Numbered from the stretch's first letter, positions 1-5,913 are shown. The stretch: 8,681 nt of DNA from JAYSFC01 sp041913505 (GCA_041913505.1 JAYSFC010000141.1:1-8681); one strand, 5' to 3'. Program-made: numbers and translations. The notes: a model not told the origin generated them from the sequence alone.

Positions 1-662
1 GCGGCAGCGGCCAGTTCGACAAGGCCGAGAAGATGATCACCGACAACCGGGTGCTCTTCCACCGCGTGGCCAACACGCTCAACTACCTCGACATCAAGAC
101 CGTGGTGGTGAGCTGCGGCACCTGCTACGACCAGCTCCAGGGCTACGAGTTCGACAAGATCTTCCCTGGCTGCCGCATCATCGACATCCACGAATACCTG
201 CTCGAAAAAGGCATCACGCTGCCGGCTGGGCAGGGCGGCTACCTGTACCACGAGCCCTGCCACAACCCCATGAAGCAGGGCGACTCGATGAAGACCGTGC
301 GCGCCCTGGTGGGCGACAAGGTGCTCAAGAGCGACCGCTGCTGCGGCGAGTCCGGCACGCTGGGCGTGACGCGCCCCGACATCTCCACCCAGGTGCGTTT
401 CCGCAAGACCGAGGAGATCCGGAAGGGCGAGGCGCAGCTGCGGTCCAGCGGCGCCGTGGGCGCGCAGGACAACATCAAGATCCTGACCAGCTGCCCCAGC
501 TGCCTGCAGGGCATCTCGCGCTACGAGAACGACCTCACCACCGGCCTGCTCGAGGCCGACTACATCGTCATCGAGATGGCCCGGCAGATCCTGGGAGAGA
601 ACTGGATGCCCGAGTATGTGCAGCGCGCCAACGCGGGCGGCATCGAGCGGGTGCTGGTCTGA
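1..662 (+). CDS. FAD/Fe-S oxidoreductase, C-terminal end (DUF3683/GlcF-like), 5'-truncated by the window
   Basis: The reading frame is already open at base 3 and ends at TGA 660-662, so the true start lies outside the window; the ATG at 33 is internal. About 220 residues are visible. They carry the cysteine motifs of the CCG domain (PF02754) found in GlcF, HdrB and LutA-type proteins: SCGTC (codons from 111), HEPCH (from 249), CCGESG (from 339) and SCPSC (from 489). In this family such cysteines bind an Fe-S cluster or mediate electron transfer. From memory, betaproteobacteria carry a very large fused protein of this kind (FAD-linked oxidase, then 4Fe-4S ferredoxin motifs, then CCG domains, annotated DUF3683 or FAD/FMN-binding oxidoreductase), and the closing residues ANAGGIERVLV fit it. 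It probably oxidises a 2-hydroxy acid and passes electrons toward quinone, but the substrate is unknown. The next gene starts on the last base of its stop codon, so the two are probably cotranscribed. The family is fairly sure; the fused architecture cannot be seen here. Confidence 0.85.
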   Translation, partial: GSGQFDKAEKMITDNRVLFHRVANTLNYLDIKTVVVSCGTCYDQLQGYEFDKIFPGCRIIDIHEYLLEKGITLPAGQGGYLYHEPCHNPMKQGDSMKTVRALVGDKVLKSDRCCGESGTLGVTRPDISTQVRFRKTEEIRKGEAQLRSSGAVGAQDNIKILTSCPSCLQGISRYENDLTTGLLEADYIVIEMARQILGENWMPEYVQRANAGGIERVLV

Positions 663-1120
663 TGGCGGGCGCAGACTGCCCGCTGTGCGCCGCTGACGGT
701 GGCGCGCTGGTCTGGCGCGGCGAAAAGCTGCGCGTGATCCGCGCCGACGAAGAAGCGCAGCGTGGCTTTCCGGCCTTCTACCGCGTGGTGTGGAATGCGC
801 ACGTGGCCGAGTTCTCCGACCTCGCATCCGCCGACCGCGCGCACTGTATGGAGGCCGTAGCCGTGGTGGAGCAGGCGCTGCGTGAGGCACTGCCGGCTGG
901 GCTGCAGCCCGCCAAGATCAACCTGGCTGCGCTGGGCAACATGGTGCCCCACCTGCACTGGCACGTGATTGCGCGCTACGTGTGGGACAGCCACTTTCCC
1001 GCGCCCGTGTGGGTCGGCGCGCAACGCGAGCGCCAGCCCGAACGCGAGGCTGCGGTGCGCGGTGCGCTGCCCGCCGCCGAGGCGCTCATGCGCGCGCGGC
1101 TGCCGGCCCTGGGCGCGTAG
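662..1120 (+). CDS. HIT-family (histidine triad) protein, probable nucleotide hydrolase
   Basis: This is a 152-residue protein. The histidine triad HLHWHV lies at residues 97-102 (H97, H99, H101) and is preceded by the usual hydrophobic stretch with a conserved Asn (KINLAALGNMVPHLH). The family hydrolyses or transfers nucleotides through a nucleotidyl-histidine intermediate on the middle histidine, here H99. Typical substrates are AMP-lysine-like phosphoramidates or dinucleoside polyphosphates; the substrate cannot be read from the sequence. An N-terminal CPLC motif (C6, C9) resembles the zinc-binding pair of some HIT proteins, which would pair with distal histidines. The ATG at 662 overlaps the upstream TGA by one base, so translation is probably coupled; the overlap also sets this start. 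The C-terminal third is rich in Arg, Ala and Glu. Family assignment is secure and the physiological role is unknown. Confidence 0.9.
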   Translation: MAGADCPLCAADGGALVWRGEKLRVIRADEEAQRGFPAFYRVVWNAHVAEFSDLASADRAHCMEAVAVVEQALREALPAGLQPAKINLAALGNMVPHLHWHVIARYVWDSHFPAPVWVGAQRERQPEREAAVRGALPAAEALMRARLPALGA

Positions 1121-1128
1121 CGCGGGTT

Positions 1129-1144
1129 GGCGTTCCACAACGCC
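1129..1144 (+). other. Perfect short hairpin just after the HIT gene
   Basis: The arms GGCGTT (1129-1134) and AACGCC (1139-1144) are exact reverse complements around a CCAC loop, beginning 8 bases after the HIT stop codon. Flanking CGCG at 1121-1124 and 1146-1149 could extend the stem across an asymmetric internal loop. No T-rich tract follows, so it is not a classical intrinsic terminator. It could protect the 3' end of the message, or it could be chance in G+C-rich DNA. Confidence 0.35.
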
Positions 1145-1222
1145 GCGCGGCCGGGCCAATAGGCGGACAATCGGGGCCGTTTCCCACGGGGCCCATTGAG
1201 ATACAAGCGGAGGTGATTTCCC

Positions 1223-1645
1223 ATGGCAGGTTTGAAGGCCGGCGCGCCCACACCCGAGGCGCTCACGGTGCACGAGCAGTCGCGCGTGCTGGAGGTGGCG
1301 TTTTCCGATGGTGCCGCGTTCCGGCTCCCGTTCGAATTGCTGCGTGTGTACTCGCCCTCGGCCGAGGTCCAGGGCCACGGCCCAGGCCAGGAGGTGCTGC
1401 AGACCGGCAAGCGCGAGGTCGCGCTCGTCGCGCTGGAGCCCGTGGGCAACTACGCCGTCAAGCCCACGTTCTCGGACGGGCATGACAGCGGCATCTACAC
1501 CTGGGCCTATCTGTACGAGCTGGGGCAGAACCAGGAAGCGCTGTGGGGCCGGTACCTGCAGCGCTTGGCCGAGGCCGGCATGGACCGCGACACACCCATG
1601 CCGCCCAAGGGCAAGAGCGCAGGGCACGGCTGCGGCGGCCACTGA
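1223..1645 (+). CDS. DUF971 / gamma-butyrobetaine hydroxylase-like N-terminal domain protein
   Basis: This 140-residue protein matches the stand-alone DUF971 (GBBH-like_N, PF06155) fold. A small beta-rich domain spans roughly residues 12-105, with the family-typical stretches FRLPFELLRVYSPSAEVQGHG (33-53) and GIYTWAYLYELG (90-101). In eukaryotes and some bacteria this domain precedes a 2-oxoglutarate oxygenase; here no oxygenase domain follows. The function of the stand-alone bacterial form is not established. In some proteins the domain is found with Mrp/ApbC-type Fe-S carriers, which hints at metal handling. The tail ends GHGCGGH (134-140), which could be a metal ligand set. The ATG at 1223 is supported by a strong ribosome site, GGAGGTGA at 1209-1216. 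The gene is separated from ubiE by a terminator-like hairpin and a repeat, so cotranscription with ubiE is uncertain. I recall the same order (DUF971 then ubiE) in other Burkholderiales. Confidence 0.88.
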   Translation: MAGLKAGAPTPEALTVHEQSRVLEVAFSDGAAFRLPFELLRVYSPSAEVQGHGPGQEVLQTGKREVALVALEPVGNYAVKPTFSDGHDSGIYTWAYLYELGQNQEALWGRYLQRLAEAGMDRDTPMPPKGKSAGHGCGGH

Positions 1646-1670
1646 GCGCGAACCGCCGCTGGCGGGGCCC

Positions 1671-1699
1671 AGCACGTTGGTGCCAAGTGCTATATTTTT
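1671..1699 (+). terminator. Probable intrinsic terminator after the DUF971 gene
   Basis: AGCAC (1671-1675) pairs with GTGCT (1687-1691), and TTG (1677-1679) pairs with CAA (1684-1686), with one bulged G (1676) and a GTGC loop. The stem runs straight into ATATTTTT (1692-1699), a T-rich tract as expected for Rho-independent termination. It begins 26 bases after the DUF971 stop. The stem is short and bulged, so strength is uncertain. The right half overlaps an A/T-rich segment that resembles a family-level intergenic repeat, so the hairpin may belong to that element. A second perfect small hairpin, CCGCC-GCT-GGCGG (1653-1665), lies just upstream. Confidence 0.45.
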
Positions 1700-1752
1700 G
1701 GGAGCATCTTGCGACCCGGGGATGCGCACTGGTAGCCTGTTTTCTTTCAAAT
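1685..1752 (+). repeat. Degenerate A/T-rich intergenic repeat of Comamonadaceae type (tentative)
   Basis: This stretch is clearly richer in A/T than anything else nearby, with a TATATTTTT run and TGTTTTCTTTCAAATTT near its end. Its word order (AAGTGCTAT, then a T-rich run, AGC, CTTGCG, a spacer, GCGC, CTGG, GCC, TTTT, CAAAT) resembles a short intergenic repeat that I remember from Acidovorax, Polaromonas and related genomes. That resemblance comes from memory and was not checked by search. Only one copy is in the window, so its repetitive nature cannot be shown here. It has no coding potential that I can see. Confidence 0.35.
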
Positions 1753-1798
1753 TTCGCAGCAGAAGCCCCAGGGCTGCACGGGGTTGTCGCTGTACGCA

Positions 1799-1812
1799 GG
1801 GCGCACGCGCCC
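1799..1812 (+). other. 14-base inverted repeat in the ubiE leader
   Basis: GGGCGC (1799-1804) and GCGCCC (1807-1812) are perfect inverted arms around AC, ending 14 bases before the ubiE ATG. In RNA the usable form would be a 5-bp stem with a CACG loop. No Shine-Dalgarno-like purine run lies between it and the ATG. It could shape ribosome access to ubiE or be a protein-binding palindrome; chance is also possible at this G+C content. Confidence 0.35.
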
Positions 1813-1826
1813 GTAGCATCCAAGCC

Positions 1827-2558
1827 ATGAGCTCCACGCATTTCGGATTCCAGACGGTCGACGAACAGGACAAGGCACGCCACGTGCGTGGCGTGTTCGA
1901 CTCGGTCGCGCCCAAGTACGACGTGATGAACGACCTGATGTCGGGCGGCCTGCACCGCGCCTGGAAGGCCTACACCGTGATGGTGGCCAACCTCCACGAG
2001 GGCCAGCAGGTGCTCGACATCGCGGGTGGTACGGGCGACCTCTCGCTCGCCTTCTCGAAGAAGGTCGGCGCCACGGGCCGCGTGGTGCACACCGACATCA
2101 ACGAGGCCATGCTGCGCGTGGGGCGCGACCGCCTCATCAACGCGGGTGTGGTGCTGCCCACTCTGGTGTGCGACGCCGAGCACCTGCCGTTCCCCGACAA
2201 CCATTTCGATCTGGTGAGCGTGGCCTTCGGCCTGCGCAACATGACGCACAAGGACCGGGCGATCGCCGAGATGTGCCGCGTGCTCAAGCCCCGCGGGCGT
2301 CTGCTGGTGCTCGAGTTCTCGAAGGTGGCCAAGCCGCTCGAGAAGGTCTACGACTGGTATTCGTTCAGCGTGCTGCCCCGCCTGGGCAGGCTGGTGGCCG
2401 GCGACGACGCGAGCTACCGCTACCTGGCCGAATCCATCCGCATGCATCCGGGGCAGGAGGAGCTCAAAACCCTCATGCAACAAAATGGCTTTGGCCATGT
2501 GGACTATCACAACATGACGGGCGGCATTGTTGCGCTCCATGTTGGAATCAAGTGCTGA
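1827..2558 (+). CDS. ubiE: Ubiquinone/menaquinone biosynthesis C-methyltransferase UbiE
   Basis: This is a 243-residue class I SAM-dependent methyltransferase; the E. coli enzyme has 251. It methylates the benzoquinol ring carbon of demethoxy-ubiquinol intermediates (and demethylmenaquinol in organisms that have it). The first UbiE signature is intact at residues 31-46 (YDVMNDLMSGGLHRAW). SAM motif I is LDIAGGTGD (63-71), with acidic D90 after the second strand and D116 in CDAEHLPF. FGLRNM (134-139) is family-typical. The second signature is RVLKPRGRLLVLEFS (151-165), with Arg where the usual pattern has Gly (KPRG for KPGG). The ATG at 1827 gives the expected N-terminus (FGFQTV near residue 10, as in other UbiE proteins); the frame is open far upstream but without family-like sequence. 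There is no clear Shine-Dalgarno, and a small inverted repeat occupies the leader. It heads the ubi block and is followed after 40 bases by the Tim44-like gene. Confidence 0.97.
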   Translation: MSSTHFGFQTVDEQDKARHVRGVFDSVAPKYDVMNDLMSGGLHRAWKAYTVMVANLHEGQQVLDIAGGTGDLSLAFSKKVGATGRVVHTDINEAMLRVGRDRLINAGVVLPTLVCDAEHLPFPDNHFDLVSVAFGLRNMTHKDRAIAEMCRVLKPRGRLLVLEFSKVAKPLEKVYDWYSFSVLPRLGRLVAGDDASYRYLAESIRMHPGQEELKTLMQQNGFGHVDYHNMTGGIVALHVGIKC

Positions 2559-2598
2559 ACCCTGATTGAACCCCTATCCCAAAGAGAGCGGAGAAGAC

Positions 2599-3642
2599 AT
2601 GATGAAACTGTGGTCTGTGGTTTTGGTCGCCATGCTGGCGCTGGCGCACCCCGATGCGGATGCCCGTCGCCTGGGGGGCGGCAAATCCGTGGGCAAGCAG
2701 TCGAGCAACGTCACGCAGCGCGAATCGGCTGTACCGTCGGCGCCTCCGGGCGCGCCGGCGCAAAGCGCCGCTCCCGCCAATGCCGCCCCGGCCAATGCTG
2801 CCGCTGCCAAGCCGGCGACCGCGCCGGCCAATGCTGCGCCGGCTGCGGCGCCCAAGAAGCCTTGGGGGGCAATGCTGGGCGGCCTGGCGGCTGGTCTGGG
2901 CCTGGCCTGGCTGGCCCATTCGCTCGGCCTGGGCGCGGCTTTCGGCCAGTTCCTGCTGATCGCGCTGCTGGGGCTCGTGGCCTTTGCAGTCATCGGCATG
3001 GTGATGCGTTCGCGCAAGCCCGCCGCGGCCGGCGTGGGGGGCGCGCCGTTTGCCTTCCAGGGCGCCGGCGTGGGCAGTCCCTCGGCCGCCGATGCGCCCG
3101 TGGTACGCCAATACAGCCCCGACAAGGTGGGCAACGATGCCTCGGCACGCCCCTGGGAGAGCCAGGGCGCAGCCTTCGAGGCCGCGCAGCCGCAAGCTGC
3201 CGCCGGCTCGGGCATCGTGATCGGCTCGGCCCTGGCGGGCTCGCAGAACTGGGGCATTCCCGCGGGTTTCGACACCGAAGGCTTCCTCACGGCCGCCAAG
3301 CGCAACTTCGTGACCCTGCAGGCGGCCTGGGACCGCTCCGACATCGCCACTTTGCGCTCGATGATGACCGACGGCATGCTCGGCGAGATCCGCGCCCAGC
3401 TGGCCGAGCGCGAGGCGCACCGCGGTGACCAGCCCAACCACACCGACGTGGTCATGATCGAGGCCCAATTGCTGGGCATCGAGGACCTGGGCGCCGACTA
3501 CATGGCCAGCGTGGAGTTCTCGGGCATGATCCGGGAGGAGCCCTCGGCCGGCCCCAGCCCGTTCCGCGAGGTCTGGAACATGACCAAGCCCAAGAGCGGC
3601 GCCAATGGCTGGCTGGTGGCGGGCGTGCAGGCGCTGCAATAG
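2599..3642 (+). CDS. Tim44-like domain protein, exported or membrane-anchored
   Basis: The protein has 347 residues from ATG 2599; ATG 2602 is equally possible. GGAG at 2590-2593 is 5 or 8 bases upstream of these, and both beat an in-frame TTG at 2566. Residues 1-22 look like a signal peptide ending ADA, followed by RRLGGGKSVGKQSSNVTQ, a conserved start I recall from betaproteobacterial Tim44-family proteins. Residues about 45-86 are an Ala/Pro/Asn linker with PANAA repeats. Two hydrophobic segments lie at about 90-108 and 114-136, then a Gly/Ala linker, then the C-terminal Tim44-like domain (about 224-347, from GFDTEGFLTAAKRNFVTLQAAWDR to the end). In mitochondria Tim44 tethers the import motor to the membrane and binds cardiolipin; related domains occur in Mba1 and mL45. 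The bacterial role is not settled. Its position between ubiE and ubiJ-ubiB suggests a membrane role linked to quinone synthesis, which is inference only. Confidence 0.87.
   Translation: MMKLWSVVLVAMLALAHPDADARRLGGGKSVGKQSSNVTQRESAVPSAPPGAPAQSAAPANAAPANAAAAKPATAPANAAPAAAPKKPWGAMLGGLAAGLGLAWLAHSLGLGAAFGQFLLIALLGLVAFAVIGMVMRSRKPAAAGVGGAPFAFQGAGVGSPSAADAPVVRQYSPDKVGNDASARPWESQGAAFEAAQPQAAAGSGIVIGSALAGSQNWGIPAGFDTEGFLTAAKRNFVTLQAAWDRSDIATLRSMMTDGMLGEIRAQLAEREAHRGDQPNHTDVVMIEAQLLGIEDLGADYMASVEFSGMIREEPSAGPSPFREVWNMTKPKSGANGWLVAGVQALQ
2788..2837 (+). repeat. Short in-frame direct repeat in the Tim44-like linker
   Basis: The 14-mer CCGGCCAATGCTGC occurs at 2788-2801 and again at 2824-2837, exactly 12 codons apart. 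A weaker third relative (CCGCCAATGCCGCC) starts near 2774. The repeats encode the PANAA units of the Ala/Pro linker. Such a tract is prone to length change by slippage or recombination, so it is expected to vary between strains. Confidence 0.6.
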
Positions 3643-3720
3643 GCATTTGTGCGGTGGCCCTGGCTTCCCTGTGTCTATCGGGGGAGGCGGGAGCCCCGTC
3701 CTGGGGAATAATCGGGGGCT

Positions 3721-4308
3721 ATGGCAACACAGTCCCCTTTTTCTTTTCTGGAAGGCCTTTTCGAGCGCGTCGCGGCCGGGCCGCAACCGCCGCAGTGGAT
3801 GGTGCACGAGGTGCAGCAGCGGCTCGTGTTGTTCCTGAACCACGTGCTCATGCAGGAACAGGAGGCCATGGACCGGCTCGTGCGCCAGCGCGGCCGCGTG
3901 GCGCGGGTCCAGTGGCGCATCTATTCCATGGCCCTGCAGGTCACGCCCGCCGGGCTGTTCAACCTCGCGCCCGAGGGGGCTGCGCCCGACCTGCGGATCG
4001 AAGTCACCGAAACCTCGCCCTTTGCGCTGGCGCAGACCGCGCTGCGCGGGGACAAGCCCGCCATCCGCATCGAGGGTGACGTGCAGCTGGCCGCCGAAAT
4101 CAACTGGCTTGTGGACCACGTGCGCTGGGAGGTCGAGGAAGACCTTGCTCGCGTGGTTGGCGACGCGCCCGCGCATGCCGTCGCGCAGGTGGCGCGCCGT
4201 GCCGCGCAGGCCCTGCGGGCGTTTGTGGGCCAGTTTGCGGGTGCGCGCACGGGCAATCCGTCCGCGCCGCAGCCGCCGGCCCCCGGACCGGACCGGACGC
4301 CGACATGA
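3721..4308 (+). CDS. ubiJ: Ubiquinone biosynthesis accessory factor UbiJ (SCP2 domain)
   Basis: This is a 195-residue protein; E. coli UbiJ has about 200. Residues about 28-130 form an SCP2-type lipid-binding domain, ending in the typical IEGDVQLAAEINWLVD (117-132). Residues 133-175 are charged and helical (WEVEEDLARVVGDAPAHAVAQVARRAAQALRAF), matching the family's C-terminal helix. The last 20 residues are a Pro-rich low-complexity tail. In E. coli UbiJ, together with UbiK, organises the soluble Ubi complex and holds the hydrophobic ubiquinone intermediates; it is an accessory factor without catalytic residues. The ATG at 3721 has no well-spaced Shine-Dalgarno: a GGGGG run at 3714-3718 is only two bases away. 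AATAAT at 3707-3712 could be a -10 box producing an almost leaderless message, but no -35 is evident. Its last bases overlap ubiB (ATGA), so the two are translationally coupled. Confidence 0.92.
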   Translation: MATQSPFSFLEGLFERVAAGPQPPQWMVHEVQQRLVLFLNHVLMQEQEAMDRLVRQRGRVARVQWRIYSMALQVTPAGLFNLAPEGAAPDLRIEVTETSPFALAQTALRGDKPAIRIEGDVQLAAEINWLVDHVRWEVEEDLARVVGDAPAHAVAQVARRAAQALRAFVGQFAGARTGNPSAPQPPAPGPDRTPT

Positions 4309-5870
4309 GGCGGGTGCTGCGCGGCGCCACCATCGTCTGGGTGGTGCTGCGGTACGGCCTCGACGAGCTGGTGCTGTCGAGCTTCCAGCACCCCTGGCTG
4401 CGCCTGCTGGGGCGGCTGGTGTCGATTGGCCGCAACCTCGATGCGCCGCGCGGGCAGCGCCTGCGCGAGGCGCTCGAACGCCTGGGGCCCATCTTCGTAA
4501 AGTTCGGCCAGGTGTTGTCCACGCGGCGCGACCTCATGCCGCCCGACATTGCCGACGAACTGGCCCTGCTGCAGGACCGCGTGCCGCCGTTCGACCCCGG
4601 CATCGCCGTGGCGACGATCGAGCGCGCGTTCCGCCGGCCCCTGGGCGAGGTGTTCGTCTCTTTCGAGCGCGAGCCGGTGGCCAGCGCGTCCATCGCCCAG
4701 GTGCATTTCGCCGTGGTGCGCGACCGCGATGGGCGCGAGCGCGAGGTGGCCGTGAAGGTGCTGCGTCCGGGCATGCTGCCCGTGATCGAGAAGGACCTTG
4801 CGCTCATGCGCATGATGGCGGGCTGGGTCGAAGGCCTGTCGGCCGACGGCAAGCGCCTCAAGCCGCGCGAGGTGGTGGCGGAGTTTGACAACTATCTGCA
4901 CGACGAGCTCGACCTCATGCGCGAGGCCGCCAATGCCGCGCAGCTGCGCCGCAACATGGATGGGCTGGACCTGGTGCTGGTGCCCGAGGTGTTCTGGGAT
5001 TTCTGCCACACCGATGTGATGGTGATGCAGCGCATGGACGGTGTGCCCATCAGCCAGGTCGGGCGCCTGCGCGAGGCGGGTGTGGACATCCCCAAGCTGG
5101 CGCGCGACGGCGTCACGATTTTCTTCACCCAGGTGTTCCGCGACGGCTTCTTCCATGCCGACATGCACCCGGGCAACATCCAGGTGAGCCTTGATGCGCA
5201 GACCTTCGGGCGCTACATCTCGCTCGACTTCGGCATCGTGGGCACGCTGACCGAGACCGACAAGGAATACCTCGCGCAGAACTTCACAGCCTTCTTCCGC
5301 CGCGACTACAAGCGCGTGGCCGAGCTGCACATCGAGAGCGGCTGGGTGCCGCCCGAGACGCGCGTGAACGAGCTGGAGGCCGCGGTGCGCACCGTGTGCG
5401 AGCCGTACTTCGACCGCCCGCTCAAGGAAATCTCGCTGGGGCTGGTGCTCATGCGCCTGTTCCAGACCTCGCGCCGCTTCAACGTCGAGATCCAGCCGCA
5501 GCTCGTGCTGTTGCAGAAGACGCTGCTCAACATCGAGGGCCTGGGGCGCCAGCTCGACCCCGATCTGGACCTCTGGAGCACGGCCAAGCCCTTCCTCGAA
5601 AAGTGGATGCTCGAGCAGATGGGGCCGCAGCGCCTGTGGCGCGAGCTGCGCGCCGAGGCGCCGCACTACGCCAAGCTGCTGCCCGAGCTGCCACGCCGGC
5701 TCGACGCCTTCCTGCGCACCGATGCCGGCGGCCAGCAGCAGGCGCTGCGCGAGTTGCTGGAATCGCAAAAGCGCACCAACCGGCTGCTTCAGACCATCAT
5801 CTACGGCGGCCTCGGCTTCGTGCTGGGGCTGCTGGCCATGCAGGTGTGGATGCGCTTGCGCCTGTTCTGA
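4305..5870 (+). CDS. ubiB: Ubiquinone biosynthesis protein UbiB (ADCK/ABC1 atypical kinase family)
   Basis: This is a 521-residue protein, slightly shorter than E. coli UbiB (546). The family hallmarks are intact. The KxGQ motif appears as KFGQ (66-69) in GPIFVKFGQVLSTRRDLMP. The Ala-rich nucleotide loop is ASASIAQVH (126-134). The VAVKV lysine is K151. The catalytic-loop counterpart is HADMHPGN (284-291) and the metal-binding motif is DFG (308-310). These are features of the ADCK3/COQ8 fold, which binds ATP but blocks the substrate cleft with KxGQ and acts as an ATPase rather than a protein kinase. It supports ubiquinone synthesis, perhaps by extracting lipid intermediates from the membrane. 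A C-terminal hydrophobic segment (about 496-515) anchors it in the membrane. The start ATG overlaps the ubiJ stop as ATGA (4305-4308), which fixes the start. No frame damage is seen. Confidence 0.97.
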   Translation: MRRVLRGATIVWVVLRYGLDELVLSSFQHPWLRLLGRLVSIGRNLDAPRGQRLREALERLGPIFVKFGQVLSTRRDLMPPDIADELALLQDRVPPFDPGIAVATIERAFRRPLGEVFVSFEREPVASASIAQVHFAVVRDRDGREREVAVKVLRPGMLPVIEKDLALMRMMAGWVEGLSADGKRLKPREVVAEFDNYLHDELDLMREAANAAQLRRNMDGLDLVLVPEVFWDFCHTDVMVMQRMDGVPISQVGRLREAGVDIPKLARDGVTIFFTQVFRDGFFHADMHPGNIQVSLDAQTFGRYISLDFGIVGTLTETDKEYLAQNFTAFFRRDYKRVAELHIESGWVPPETRVNELEAAVRTVCEPYFDRPLKEISLGLVLMRLFQTSRRFNVEIQPQLVLLQKTLLNIEGLGRQLDPDLDLWSTAKPFLEKWMLEQMGPQRLWRELRAEAPHYAKLLPELPRRLDAFLRTDAGGQQQALRELLESQKRTNRLLQTIIYGGLGFVLGLLAMQVWMRLRLF

Positions 5871-5901
5871 CACGCCCCACCACCTCCCTTACCGCGACAT
5901 C

Positions 5902-5907
5902 GAGGAG
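5902..5907 (+). promoter_or_regulatory. Ribosome binding site that sets the GTG start of the symporter
   Basis: GAGGAG lies 6 bases before GTG 5914. The frame is open well into the 3' part of ubiB, but only codons from 5914 on encode the hydrophobic first helix of the symporter, so this site plus the GTG is the best start. Confidence 0.7.
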
Positions 5908-5913
5908 CATGCC

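Noticed and set aside
1709..1738. TTGCGA plus TAGCCT as a sigma-70 promoter for ubiE
   Set aside because: The two hexamers are 18 bases apart but the -10 is poor, and both lie in the repeat-like segment. The support is too weak to list as a promoter.
1308..1826. A long upstream extension of the ubiE frame, fused in frame through the DUF971 gene
   Set aside because: The extension is Arg/Ser-rich and runs through the DUF971 gene in another frame. UbiE homology begins only near 1827, so the extension is a chance open frame.
2566..2598. TTG start at 2566 for the Tim44-like protein
   Set aside because: It would put 11 charged or polar residues before an otherwise normal signal peptide, and GGAG is correctly spaced for the ATGs at 2599/2602.
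3680..3706. G/C-rich palindromic stretch after the Tim44-like gene as a terminator
   Set aside because: Only very short stems (GGGG/CCCC or GGC/GCC) can be drawn, and no T tract follows.
2548..4176. A 542-codon open frame on the - strand across the Tim44-like gene and ubiJ
   Set aside because: It has the same shadow character: His/Arg/Gly-rich composition, no family-like motifs, and it spans two real + strand genes and their gap.
3921..5873. A 650-codon open frame on the - strand opposite ubiJ and ubiB
   Set aside because: It lies antisense to two well-recognised genes. Its translation is low-complexity, rich in Arg, His, Gln and Ala, with no recognisable domain. Long antisense frames are expected in G+C-rich DNA with biased third positions.
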